DNA from: Jiangella endophytica
GTDB lineage: Bacteria > Actinomycetota > Actinomycetes > Jiangellales > Jiangellaceae
Assembly: GCF_003427025.1 (NCBI RefSeq)
Contig: NZ_QVAI01000006.1
Location: forward strand, 186,001 to 250,000
DNA: 64,000 nt
Direction of reading: 5' to 3'
Below are positions 43,843-51,402 of this stretch, piece by piece. Both the position numbers and the translations under genes were made by a program. The number at the start of each line of letters is the position of its first letter. The first letter of the stretch is position 1. The notes beneath the pieces are model-generated. The model did not search any database. It was not told the origin of the DNA and saw only the letters and a list, made by a program, of their open reading frames with translations.

Positions 43843-44333
43843 AGACCGGCCGCCTGGGCCTCACCCAGCGCCGACAACCGGTCGCGCAGCCGCGCAGCCT
43901 CGGCGGCCGGCAGGCCGGGGATCTTCGCGTCGGTGGCCGGCGAGGCGGTGTGCAGCTGGACGGTGGCCAGCCCGTACCGCCGCTCGAGCGGCCCCGACGC
44001 GACATCGACGAACTGCATGCGGCCGTACGGCACCACCGTCAGCCGGCGGTACATGACGCCATGGGTGACCAGCAGGTCGTCCAGCCGCTCGGCGTAGCCC
44101 CAGGCGCGCCAGTTGCGCGGGATCAGCCACAGCCCCCAGACCAGCGCGATCAGTCCCGCGCCTACGGCGATGAACACGGCCGGCGGCCCGAAGATCAGCC
44201 CCAGCACCACGCCGACGACGGTGGTGAGGACGATGACGGTGATCAGCAGCACCAGCCGGCGCAGGTCGACGAGCTTGCGCGACACCTGCTGCCAGGCCTC
44301 GCCGGGTGGCGCGAAGAGCTCCTCCTGGTCCAC
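43839..44333 (-). CDS. PH-domain membrane protein, YdbS-like
   Basis: 164 residues. Two adjacent membrane helices (LVLLITVIVLTTVVGVVLGLIFG and AVFIAVGAGLIALVWGLWLI) precede one bPH_2 domain (YAERLDDLLVTHGVMYRRLTVVPYGRMQFVDVASGPLERRYGLATVQLHTAS). The GTG at 44333 has TAGCCT 7 bases upstream, a leaderless-type start; a longer frame to 44441 looks non-coding. It is the first gene of the ydbS-ydbT-panD unit. Confidence 0.85.
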   Translation of the reverse strand: MDQEELFAPPGEAWQQVSRKLVDLRRLVLLITVIVLTTVVGVVLGLIFGPPAVFIAVGAGLIALVWGLWLIPRNWRAWGYAERLDDLLVTHGVMYRRLTVVPYGRMQFVDVASGPLERRYGLATVQLHTASPATDAKIPGLPAAEAARLRDRLSALGEAQAAGL

Positions 44334-44521
44334 GGCGTCGAGGCTACCCCGCCTGGTCGCGACCGGCGCCGACGCTCGCTGCCGACACGGCCGGCGCGGG
44401 CCGCCGAGTGCGTTTCGGGCCGACCGTCGCCTCGACGTCACCGGCCGCCGCAGGCCGGCGCGGGCCGGCGCGGGCGGCCGAGTGGGTTTCTGGACGTTGG
44501 CCTGGCGTGTGACCGTTGGCC

Positions 44522-44648
44522 GTCCCCCTGCTGCCCATTCTCTTAGCCGCGTGGCCGCGCCTCAAGCGGACCTGCTGGGCGCTTCGCGCCGACGATGACC
44601 GCTTGACCCGCGGCCGTGCGGCCAAGAACTGGCAGCTATCAGGGGGAC
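44522..44648. repeat. Long imperfect inverted repeat, possible structured RNA or MITE-like element
   Basis: The left arm (44522-44569) starts GTCCCCCTGCTGCCCATTCT and ends CTCAAGCGG. The right arm (44599-44648) is its reverse complement with several mismatches and a small insertion (CCGCTTG through GGCCAAGAACTGGCAG to AGGGGGAC). The 29-base loop itself contains a small GGCGC/GCGCC hairpin. No flanking target-site duplication was evident, so it may be an RNA-forming element and not a transposon relic. Confidence 0.55.
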
Positions 44649-44771
44649 GGGGCGAATCTGGGCACAGCTCAGGCCCCGCAGCCGACGCCACCCTCCAACC
44701 GGCGACAGTGAGCCGGCCTCCGGCGACCGTCGCCTCGACCCCTGTCCGCCGCCGTGGGCCGGCGGACAGCG

Positions 44772-44847
44772 GTGATCATCAACCATCGCGTACTTCACCA
44801 GGCGTTCTCCCGCTCCACCAGGCATGCATGCCTCGCAGAGCGAACAC
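44772..44847. repeat. Dispersed palindromic repeat, copy B
   Basis: GGTGATCATCAACCATCGCG, ACCAGGCGTTCTCCCGCTCC and ACCAGGCATGCATGCCTCGC follow in order. This aligns along its whole length with copy A at 7549-7625. The ACCAGGCATGCATGCCT portion is itself palindromic and is shared with the 15.6 kb repeat. Confidence 0.65.
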
Positions 44848-44936
44848 AGTCCTAGGTAAGGCCCCCGATTCGCCGGGAAATCTCACCCAGTGGATGCCAC
44901 ACGCGCGACGACAGCCACGGCCCAGCGCCCTGGACC

Positions 44937-45024
44937 CACGGCCCCACGGCGCCACGGCCCCACTGCGCCACGGCGCCACGGCCCCACTGCGCCACGGCCC
45001 CACGGCCCCACGGCCCCACGGCCC
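44937..45024. repeat. 8-bp minisatellite with higher-order pattern
   Basis: Eleven consecutive 8-base units built from three variants: A = CACGGCCC, B = CACGGCGC and C = CACTGCGC. The order is A-BAC-BAC-A-A-A-A, so a 24-base superunit is duplicated and then followed by a homogeneous run. The array is non-coding and likely to vary in copy number between strains. Confidence 0.85.
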
Positions 45025-45382
45025 CAGGAGCGTCGTCGGCGGTCGGGGCCACCGTTCCTGGGCCGGCTGACCAGGTCGGTGCAGCTCACGCGATCCGCCG
45101 GGCCACCTCAGTGCGCCAGGCCCTCGGGGCACCTGGGCGGCTGGTTGGTTCGGTCCGCCCGGACGGGCCGGGCGCACCGTGCTTCGAGTCTGCGCCGTTC
45201 GCCGTTTCGCGCCGTTTCACAGCTGCGTGTTGGCACACCACCTCGCCGACCTGCAGGACGACGACGCCGTCCGGGACGTCGCTGACACGTCGAAAGCGGA
45301 TCCTGGATCGCGGGGTCCCAGCCGGAAACAGGAACGGTGTCCGCGAACGCGAGGGGAACCTGATCAGGGCGAGCGCCTGCGC

Positions 45383-46006
45383 TCAGCCGTACGCCGGCGG
45401 AACCAGTTCGCCGGCCGCCACCGCGACGCCGAGGGTGTTGCCGGGCGGCGCCAGCGGGCACGTCCACGCGGGGTCGTAGGCGCAGGACGGGTTGTAGGCG
45501 AAGTTGAGGTCGACGACGAGCGCGTCGTGGACCGAACCGCCGAGGTCGGCACCCTTGACGGTGTCGAGCAGATAGCGCCCGCCGCCGTAGGTGGCGCGGC
45601 CGGCGCCGGCGTCCTTGATCGGCACGAACACCCCGCCGCCGTAGGAGTCGAGCCACCAGACGTCGAGGTCGCCGATGGGTAGGTGCAGCCGCCCGGCCAG
45701 CTCGAACGGCACGATGCCGTCGGTGGCCGTCGGCACCTCGATCCGCTGCGGCTCGACGTCGGGGTCGACCGGCAGCACGAAGCGCAGGTCTGGGTCGTAC
45801 GGCGCGTGCCGCAGCCCCGCGTACCCGTCGCGCGCCTCGGGCGGGACGGGTGACGCGGGATGGCTGCGGACCAGCTCGTCGCGGCCGGCGGCCCAGATCT
45901 CGTGGGCCCGCGCCGGGTCCGTCTCGCTCTCGGCCCGCACGCGGGCGTAGAGCGCGTGGACCCGGCGCCGCCAGTCGAGGACGTCGAGCGCGCTGATCGA
46001 GGTCAG
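45383..46006 (-). CDS. DUF1684 family protein
   Basis: 207 residues. The N-terminal helix SALDVLDWRRRVHALYARVR is typical of DUF1684. The C-terminal half ends with the family block RATYGGGRYLLDTVKGADLG, then VDLNFAYNPSCAYDPAWTCPLAPPGNTLGVAVAAGE. Biochemical function is not established. No ATG, GTG or TTG suits the N-terminus; a CTG at 46006 overlaps the stop of the upstream binding-protein gene (CTGA) and is preceded by AAGGGG at good spacing. I take this as the start. It seems to be the last gene of the osmoprotectant transporter unit. Confidence 0.75.
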   Translation of the reverse strand: MTSISALDVLDWRRRVHALYARVRAESETDPARAHEIWAAGRDELVRSHPASPVPPEARDGYAGLRHAPYDPDLRFVLPVDPDVEPQRIEVPTATDGIVPFELAGRLHLPIGDLDVWWLDSYGGGVFVPIKDAGAGRATYGGGRYLLDTVKGADLGGSVHDALVVDLNFAYNPSCAYDPAWTCPLAPPGNTLGVAVAAGELVPPAYG

Positions 46007-46974
46007 AGCAGCCCCTTCTCCTCGAGGTACGCCTGCGCGACGTCGGCGGCCTGCTGCCGCTCGGCGTCGACCTGGGCGTTCAGCGTCGCGAGGTCCTCGG
46101 TGGTGAGCACCTCGGCCAGCTGGTTGAGCACCTCGGCGATGGCGGGGTCGCCCGCGCTCTCGGTGTTGACGACCGGCACGAGGTTGTCGGCGGCCTGCAG
46201 GCCCTTGTCGTCCTCGAGGGTCACCAGGTCGAACTGGTCGAGCGTGCCGTCGGTGGTGCCGACCAGGCCGAGCTGCGCGTCGCCCCGCTGGACCGCCTGC
46301 TTGGTCTCGCTGGTGCTGAACCCGGTGGCCAGCGGCGGGTCGACGATGTCGAGGCCGTAGACCGACTCGAGGCCCGGCTCGCAGAACGGGCGGTCGGGGC
46401 ACTCCTCGACCGCGGCCAGCGTGATGGGCTGGCCCAGCGCCGCGAGGTCGGACAGCGTGGTCAGGTTGTTCTGCTGGGCGAACTCCTTGGTGACGGCGAA
46501 CGCGTTCTGGCTGGCGGCCTGGGCGGGGTCGAGGATGGTCAGCCCGCGCTCCTCGGCCAGCGGCCGGGCGGCGTCGACCGTCTCCTGCGCGTCGGACGTG
46601 GCGATGGGCGCGTTGGACGCGGCGTCAGGCCCGTTGATGGCGCCGTTGAGGAACTCGGCGAACGTGGCCAGGTACTCGGGCACGACGTCGATCTCGCCGC
46701 TCTCGAGCGCCGGCTCGTAGATCTCGCGGGCGTCGACGGACTGGATGTCGACGTTGTAGCCGGCGTTCTCGAGCAGCGCCGCGTACATCTCCTGCATGAT
46801 CACCATCTCGGTGAAGTTGGCGCCGCCGACGGTGAGGTCGCCCCCACCGCTGGCGGTGGCCGTCGAGTCGCCGCCACCGTCCTCGAACGGGTCGTCGTCG
46901 CCGCCGCACGCCGTCAGCGACAGCGCCAGGCCGGCCGCGGCCGCCAGAACGGCCGCTCGTCTCCGCATGGTCAT
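46003..46974 (-). CDS. Osmoprotectant (glycine betaine/choline-type) ABC transporter substrate-binding lipoprotein
   Basis: About 323 residues. The signal peptide ends with the lipobox LTAC (Cys near residue 20), followed by a Gly/Asp/Ser linker. The mature domain is of OpuAC/ProX type: LTVGGANFTEMVIMQEMYAALLENAGYNVDIQSVDAREIYEPALESGEIDVVPEYLATF, with a closing hinge RGDAQLGLVGTTDGTLDQFDLVTLEDDKG. It captures quaternary amines or similar solutes outside the membrane. A GTG at 46992 and ATGs at 46974 and 46968 are all possible starts. It lies 101 bases after the second permease. Confidence 0.9.
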   Translation of the reverse strand: MTMRRRAAVLAAAAGLALSLTACGGDDDPFEDGGGDSTATASGGGDLTVGGANFTEMVIMQEMYAALLENAGYNVDIQSVDAREIYEPALESGEIDVVPEYLATFAEFLNGAINGPDAASNAPIATSDAQETVDAARPLAEERGLTILDPAQAASQNAFAVTKEFAQQNNLTTLSDLAALGQPITLAAVEECPDRPFCEPGLESVYGLDIVDPPLATGFSTSETKQAVQRGDAQLGLVGTTDGTLDQFDLVTLEDDKGLQAADNLVPVVNTESAGDPAIAEVLNQLAEVLTTEDLATLNAQVDAERQQAADVAQAYLEEKGLL

Positions 46975-47075
46975 GACAATCACCGGTGTCACCTTCTGTG
47001 TCCCGTGCCGGGCATCGGCCCCAGCACGCGTGTCCGGCGAGCACCTTCACAGCGCCCGCGTGTGTACCCAGTCAA

Positions 47076-47810
47076 CTACGCGCCACTGACAACCTCGTCC
47101 TGGACCAGCGGCATTCCCCGATCACGATCGGGTCTCGACCGGCGCCGCCGCGCCCGGCGCATGGGGTCGACGGCGCGCTGCAGCCACGCCATCAGGCCCT
47201 CGACCACCAGCGCGAGCAGGCAGACGATGATCGCTCCGCCGATCAGTTCCGGTACGTCCTGACGGCCGAAGCCGCTGGTGATGATGCGGCCCAGACCTGG
47301 TCCGGAGATGACCGCCGCGAGGGTCGCGGTGGCCACGATCTGCACGGTCGCCAGCCGGATGCCACCCATGATGAGCGGGATGGCGAGCGGCAGCTCGACG
47401 CCGCGCAGCAACTGCGGGCCGCTCATGCCCATGCCGCGGGCCGCCTCGACGGCGTCGCGGTCGACCTCGCGCATGCCCACGTAGGCGTTGGTGAGGATCG
47501 GCGGGATGCCGAACAGCACCAGCGCGATGATCGTCGTCCAGTACGACAGCCCCAGCGGCGTCATGTAGAGCAGCGCGAGAATGGCGAACGTCGGCACCGC
47601 GCGGCCGACGTTGCTGATGTTGATGGCGAGCGTGCCGCCGCGGCCGAGGTGCCCGAGCCACAGCCCGATCGGCAGCGCGATGAGGCAGGCGAGCAACACC
47701 GACACCGCGCTGATCCACACGTGCTCGACGAGCCGGGCGCCGACCCCCGTCGGGCCGGCCCAGTTCTCTGCGTCGAGCAGCCAGGTCAGGCCGTCGAGCA
47801 GCCCGTTCAT
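47076..47810 (-). CDS. Osmoprotectant ABC transporter permease 2 (OpuCB/OpuCD type)
   Basis: 244 residues with about six hydrophobic segments. The cytoplasmic coupling loop EVDRDAVEAARGMGMSGPQLLRGVELPLAIPLIMGGIRLATVQIVATATLAAVI is the EAA motif of the ProW/OpuC permease family. It overlaps the first permease by 4 bases, so the two subunits are likely made together as a heterodimer. Confidence 0.92.
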   Translation of the reverse strand: MNGLLDGLTWLLDAENWAGPTGVGARLVEHVWISAVSVLLACLIALPIGLWLGHLGRGGTLAINISNVGRAVPTFAILALLYMTPLGLSYWTTIIALVLFGIPPILTNAYVGMREVDRDAVEAARGMGMSGPQLLRGVELPLAIPLIMGGIRLATVQIVATATLAAVISGPGLGRIITSGFGRQDVPELIGGAIIVCLLALVVEGLMAWLQRAVDPMRRARRRRSRPDRDRGMPLVQDEVVSGA

Positions 47811-48511
47811 GCGGTCACCGTCCGTCGCCAGGGCGTGAGCCAGCGTTGCAGGCCGAGCAGCAGCGCGTCGGCGATCAGCGCCAGCACCACGCAGAGCACC
47901 GACGCCGTGAGCACCTCGGCGTGGAAGTTGCTGCTCAGGCCGCGGTTGATGAGGTTGCCCAGACCACCGTGGTTGACGATCATGCCGATCGTCGTCAGCG
48001 CCACCGTCGACACCGTCGCCACGCGCAGCGCCGCGAAGATCGACGGCATCGCCAGCGGCAGTTCCACCTGGCGCAGCAGCCGCAGGCCGTCGTAGCCCAT
48101 GCCGACCGCCGCCTCACGGACGTCGGCGGGCACCGCGTCGAGGCCGGTCAGGATGCCGCGGACCAGGATCGTCAGCGAGTACAGCACCAGTCCGACGACC
48201 ACCGTGCTGGTCGAGATGCCGGTGAAGGGCAGCAGCAGCGAGAACATCGCCAGCGACGGCAGCGTGTACAACGCCGTCGAGGTGCCGAGGATCGCGCCGC
48301 GCAGCCAGCGGACCCGGCGCGCGACGACGGCCAGCACCAGGGCGACGACGAATCCGATGACCACCGAGATCACGGTGATGGTGACGTGCTGGACGAGCGC
48401 GTCGGTGATGTCGTCGCGGCGGGTCCTGAGGTACTCACCACACACCCAGTCGTTGCGCACGAGACAGTTGTCGGTCAGGGTTGCGGTATGAACGGGCCCG
48501 GAGAGCGCCAT
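47807..48511 (-). CDS. Osmoprotectant ABC transporter permease 1 (OpuCB/OpuCD type)
   Basis: 234 residues. A 35-residue N-terminal extension containing CLVRNDWVCGEYL precedes about six hydrophobic helices and the EAA loop DVREAAVGMGYDGLRLLRQVELPLAMPSIFAALRVATVSTVALTTIGMIV. The open frame extends far upstream, antisense to the ATPase gene. The ATG at 48511 is the first sensible start and lies only 24 bases from the divergent ATPase start. Confidence 0.9.
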   Translation of the reverse strand: MALSGPVHTATLTDNCLVRNDWVCGEYLRTRRDDITDALVQHVTITVISVVIGFVVALVLAVVARRVRWLRGAILGTSTALYTLPSLAMFSLLLPFTGISTSTVVVGLVLYSLTILVRGILTGLDAVPADVREAAVGMGYDGLRLLRQVELPLAMPSIFAALRVATVSTVALTTIGMIVNHGGLGNLINRGLSSNFHAEVLTASVLCVVLALIADALLLGLQRWLTPWRRTVTA

Positions 48512-48535
48512 TCCGTTGACGCTACCGAAGAACCG

Positions 48536-49690
48536 ATGATTCGTCTCGACCGCGTCTCCAAGAGGTACCCCGACGGCACCGTCGCGGTGCAGGAGCTGAC
48601 CCTCGAGGTCGGGCGCGGCGAGCTGGTCGTCCTCGTCGGGCCGTCGGGCTGCGGCAAGACCACCACCATGAAGATGGTCAACCGCCTGGTCGAGCCGACC
48701 GGCGGGCGCATCGTGGTCGACGGCGTCGACGTCACCGACGCCGACCCGGTCGCGCTGCGCCGCGGCATCGGCTACGTCATCCAGAACGTCGGGCTCTTCC
48801 CGCACCGCACCATCGAAGAGAACATCGCCGTCGTGCCCGAGCTGGTCGGCTGGAAGCGCTCGCGCCGCCACGAGCGGGCCCGCGAGCTGATGGAGCTGGT
48901 CGGACTGGACCCCGCGGTGCACGGCAAGCGGTACCCGCACGAGCTCTCCGGCGGCCAGCGGCAGCGCGTCGGCGTGGCCCGGGCGCTCGCCGTCGACCCG
49001 CCGGTCCTGCTGATGGACGAGCCGTTCAGCGCCGTCGACCCCGTGGTCCGGTCGCAGCTGCAGGACGAGTTCCTGCGGCTGCAGGACGACGTCCGCAAGA
49101 CCATCCTGTTCGTCACGCACGACATCGAGGAGGCGGTCCGGCTGGGCGACCGCATCGCGGTGTTCAAGCAGGGCGGCCTGCTCGAGCAGTACGACACGCC
49201 GGCGGCCATCCTCGGCGCGCCGGAGACGGACTTCGTGGCCGATTTCGTCGGCGCCGACCGCGGCCTCAAGCGGCTCTCCGTCACCGCCATCACGCCGGCC
49301 GACCTCGAGCACCCGCCGGTGGTCCGCGTCGACGACGAGCTCGCCGCGGCCAATGTCGCGCTCGGCGACGATCGCTGGGGCGTCGTGCTCGACGGCGAGG
49401 GCGGGCTGGCCGGCTGGGTCGGCCACGACATGCTGACCGGCTCCGGAAAGGTCCGCGAGCGCGCGCGGCGCATGGAGGCGTGGGTGCAGCTCGACGACAC
49501 CCTCAAGGTGGCGTTCGCGGAGATGCTGCAGTGGAACGCCGGCTGGATCGCCGTTCTGGACGACGACGACCACTACGTGGGCGTGCTGACCCCGGCGACG
49601 CTGCATGCGGCGCTACGGCGGTCGGTGGAGGCCGAGGCGAAGGACGTCGCCCGGGCCGAGGTGGTGCTCGAGACGGTGCAGAACGCCTGA
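48536..49690 (+). CDS. Osmoprotectant ABC transporter ATP-binding protein with C-terminal CBS region
   Basis: 384 residues. The NBD has Walker A GPSGCGKTT, a Q-loop IGYVIQNVGLFPH, the signature LSGGQRQRVGVARAL, Walker B LLMDEPFSAVD and the switch FVTHDIEEAV. A C-terminal region of about 120 residues resembles the CBS pair that senses ionic strength in OpuA/OpuC ATPases (WGVVLDGEGGLAGWVGHDML, AEMLQWNAGWIAVLDDDDHYVGVLTPATLHAAL). It is transcribed away from its own permeases, which is unusual. The ATG at 48488 would overlap the divergent gene; the ATG at 48536 starts right at the NBD. Confidence 0.92.
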   Translation: MIRLDRVSKRYPDGTVAVQELTLEVGRGELVVLVGPSGCGKTTTMKMVNRLVEPTGGRIVVDGVDVTDADPVALRRGIGYVIQNVGLFPHRTIEENIAVVPELVGWKRSRRHERARELMELVGLDPAVHGKRYPHELSGGQRQRVGVARALAVDPPVLLMDEPFSAVDPVVRSQLQDEFLRLQDDVRKTILFVTHDIEEAVRLGDRIAVFKQGGLLEQYDTPAAILGAPETDFVADFVGADRGLKRLSVTAITPADLEHPPVVRVDDELAAANVALGDDRWGVVLDGEGGLAGWVGHDMLTGSGKVRERARRMEAWVQLDDTLKVAFAEMLQWNAGWIAVLDDDDHYVGVLTPATLHAALRRSVEAEAKDVARAEVVLETVQNA

Positions 49691-49708
49691 CCGTCCGGGA
49701 GGCACTCC

Positions 49709-50290
49709 CTAGGCGCTGCGCTCCTGGCGCTGCACCGGAGCGGACTTCTTGTGGTCGGCCTCGGGCAGGAGGTCGGTGTTCTTGTCCTCCCACTTGATGA
49801 GGTCGACCACCGTCGGCGCCTCGGAGAGGTCCGGCCACAGGTCGTTCCACTCAGCACCCTCGGCCAGCCGAGCCAGCTCGACGCTCGGGGTGGAGGCGCC
49901 GGGACGGGCGCTGCGGGCGGCCGCGATCTCGGCCTCCAGCAGGTCCAGCTTGGACCGCATGACGTCGATGCGCTCGGACGCGACGTCGAGCAGGCCGACC
50001 ATGTGGTCGGTGAACTCGCGGTGCTCGTCGGAATAGCGGGCGTGCGCCTCGGAGTACTCCGCCGCCTGCTCGGCGCGGACCGTGGCCACCTCGATGCGCA
50101 GCCGGCGCTCGAGCCGGAGCACGAACGCCCCCAGGACCGCCGCCCCGACGGCGCCCACGGCGGCCGCGATGCGCGGCCAAGGCCCGTCGAGGACCAGGGC
50201 GGCTGCCGTCAGCGCGATGGCCGCCGCGGGCGCGGCGACGGCGAGCAGACGGACAGCGGTGAGACGACGGCGGTGACGGACGGAGGCCAT
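49709..50290 (-). CDS. Membrane-anchored coiled-coil hypothetical protein
   Basis: 193 residues. Two close N-terminal membrane helices (LLAVAAPAAAIALTAAALVL and IAAAVGAVGAAVLGAFVLRL) are followed by a long charged helical stretch (EVATVRAEQAAEYSEAHARYSDEHREFTDHMVGLLDVASERIDVMRSKLDLLEAEIAAAR), probably coiled coil. A Trp-containing segment (EWNDLWPDLSEAPTVVDLIKWEDK) and a basic tail close the protein. No family is recognised. TACGGT lies 7 bases before the ATG at 50290, which favours this start over the one further upstream. Confidence 0.7.
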   Translation of the reverse strand: MASVRHRRRLTAVRLLAVAAPAAAIALTAAALVLDGPWPRIAAAVGAVGAAVLGAFVLRLERRLRIEVATVRAEQAAEYSEAHARYSDEHREFTDHMVGLLDVASERIDVMRSKLDLLEAEIAAARSARPGASTPSVELARLAEGAEWNDLWPDLSEAPTVVDLIKWEDKNTDLLPEADHKKSAPVQRQERSA

Positions 50291-50466
50291 GGGCGTCACC
50301 GTACCTTCTTGTACGGCGCGAATCGGACTTCACACGCCGCGCCACACCGGGAACTTCAGTCCCGCGTTCACCAGCGTTCCTGTCGTCGGTCGCGGCCGGC
50401 GACGCCCGGCGGTCCGGGTGATCTCGGGACGCGAAGCCGGGGTGTCACCTGGGCTACGGTTCCGGC

Positions 50467-51324
50467 ATGCCGAGCCTTCTCGTCAACGGGGTCGACCTCG
50501 CCTACGACGACGCCGGGTCCGGGCCCGCCGTCGTGTTCTCGCACGCCGGGCTGACCGACCGCCGACTGTGGGACCACCAGTTCGCCGCGCTCGCCGAGCG
50601 GCATCGGGTGGTCCGTTACGACTGGCGCGGCCACGGCGAGTCCGGCGCCGCCGCCGGGGAGTTCGCCCACCACGCCGACCTGCTGGCGCTGCTGGACGCG
50701 CTGGGCATCGAGCGGGCGGCCCTGGTCGGCTGCTCGATGGGCGGCGCCTACTCCGTCGACGTCGCGCTGGCGGCGCCGGAGCGGGTGACGGCACTCGCGC
50801 TGATCGCATCCGGACTGTCCGGGCACGAGTGGCCGCCCGAGATGGGCGCGCTGGCCCGCGAACTGGTCCTCGCCGCGGTCCCGGCCGACCGGCTGCAGCA
50901 GTACCGCGAGCACACCGCCACGCACATCGACCCGGCGGACGTCGCGGCGATGGCCGAGGCGCAGCTGCGCCTCACCGCCGTCGGGCCGGGGCGCGAGCCG
51001 TCCGATCTGGACCCGGACGTGTGGGAGCACATGGTGCGTATGTGCCGCCTGGTGTTCGAGCGCGAGTGGTCCGCGCCGGCGCACACCGAACTGGCCGCCG
51101 ACCCGCCGGCGAAGGCGCGGCTGCACGAGATCGCGGTGCCGGCACTGGTCGTCAACGGCCTGGCCGACCTGTCGTACATCCAGGACGTATCCGGCCTGCT
51201 CGCCGACGGGATCCCCGGCGCGCGGCGGGTCGACCTCGACGACACCGGCCATCTGCCGCCGGTGGAGCGGCCGGCCGAGGTGACGAGGTTGCTGACGGAG
51301 TTCCTGGCCACCCGCACCCCGTAG
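50467..51324 (+). CDS. Alpha/beta hydrolase
   Basis: 285 residues. The nucleophile elbow GCSMGGAYS carries the catalytic Ser. Asp candidates lie in ALVVNGLADLSYI, and the His is in DDTGHLPPVERP. The oxyanion strand VVFSHAGLTDRRLWDHQFAAL and the strand VRYDWRGHGES are those of 3-oxoadipate-enol-lactonase/epoxide-hydrolase-like members. Substrate unknown. TACGGT ends 6 bases before the ATG, and no ribosome site is seen, so the transcript is probably leaderless. Confidence 0.9.
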   Translation: MPSLLVNGVDLAYDDAGSGPAVVFSHAGLTDRRLWDHQFAALAERHRVVRYDWRGHGESGAAAGEFAHHADLLALLDALGIERAALVGCSMGGAYSVDVALAAPERVTALALIASGLSGHEWPPEMGALARELVLAAVPADRLQQYREHTATHIDPADVAAMAEAQLRLTAVGPGREPSDLDPDVWEHMVRMCRLVFEREWSAPAHTELAADPPAKARLHEIAVPALVVNGLADLSYIQDVSGLLADGIPGARRVDLDDTGHLPPVERPAEVTRLLTEFLATRTP

Positions 51325-51402
51325 TCGCCGGGTCTCGCGGGTGGTCTGCCGCCGGGAGAAACTCAGGTGCCCCCGCCCGCGCCGCCTGGGTAGGGTCGGG
51401 TG

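Larger units (their letters stand above)
44334..45382. other. Gene-free kilobase rich in repeats
   Basis: No credible coding frame was found. It contains a roughly 127-bp inverted repeat (44522-44648), copy B of the dispersed palindrome (44772-44847) and an 8-bp tandem array (44937-45024). The rest, up to the DUF1684 stop, shows no recognisable feature. It separates co-directional operons and could hold a non-coding RNA. Confidence 0.6.

Noticed and set aside
44522-44648. Insertion sequence or transposase remnant at the long inverted repeat
   Set aside because: No coding capacity and no target duplication visible. I keep it only as a structured repeat.
44937-45024. Possible CRISPR array at the 8-bp repeat
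   Set aside because: Units are 8 bases with no unique spacers and no cas genes nearby.
44852-45089. Short minus-strand frames made of WGRGAVGPW-like repeats
   Set aside because: They are translations of the 8-bp minisatellite, not protein repeats with independent support.
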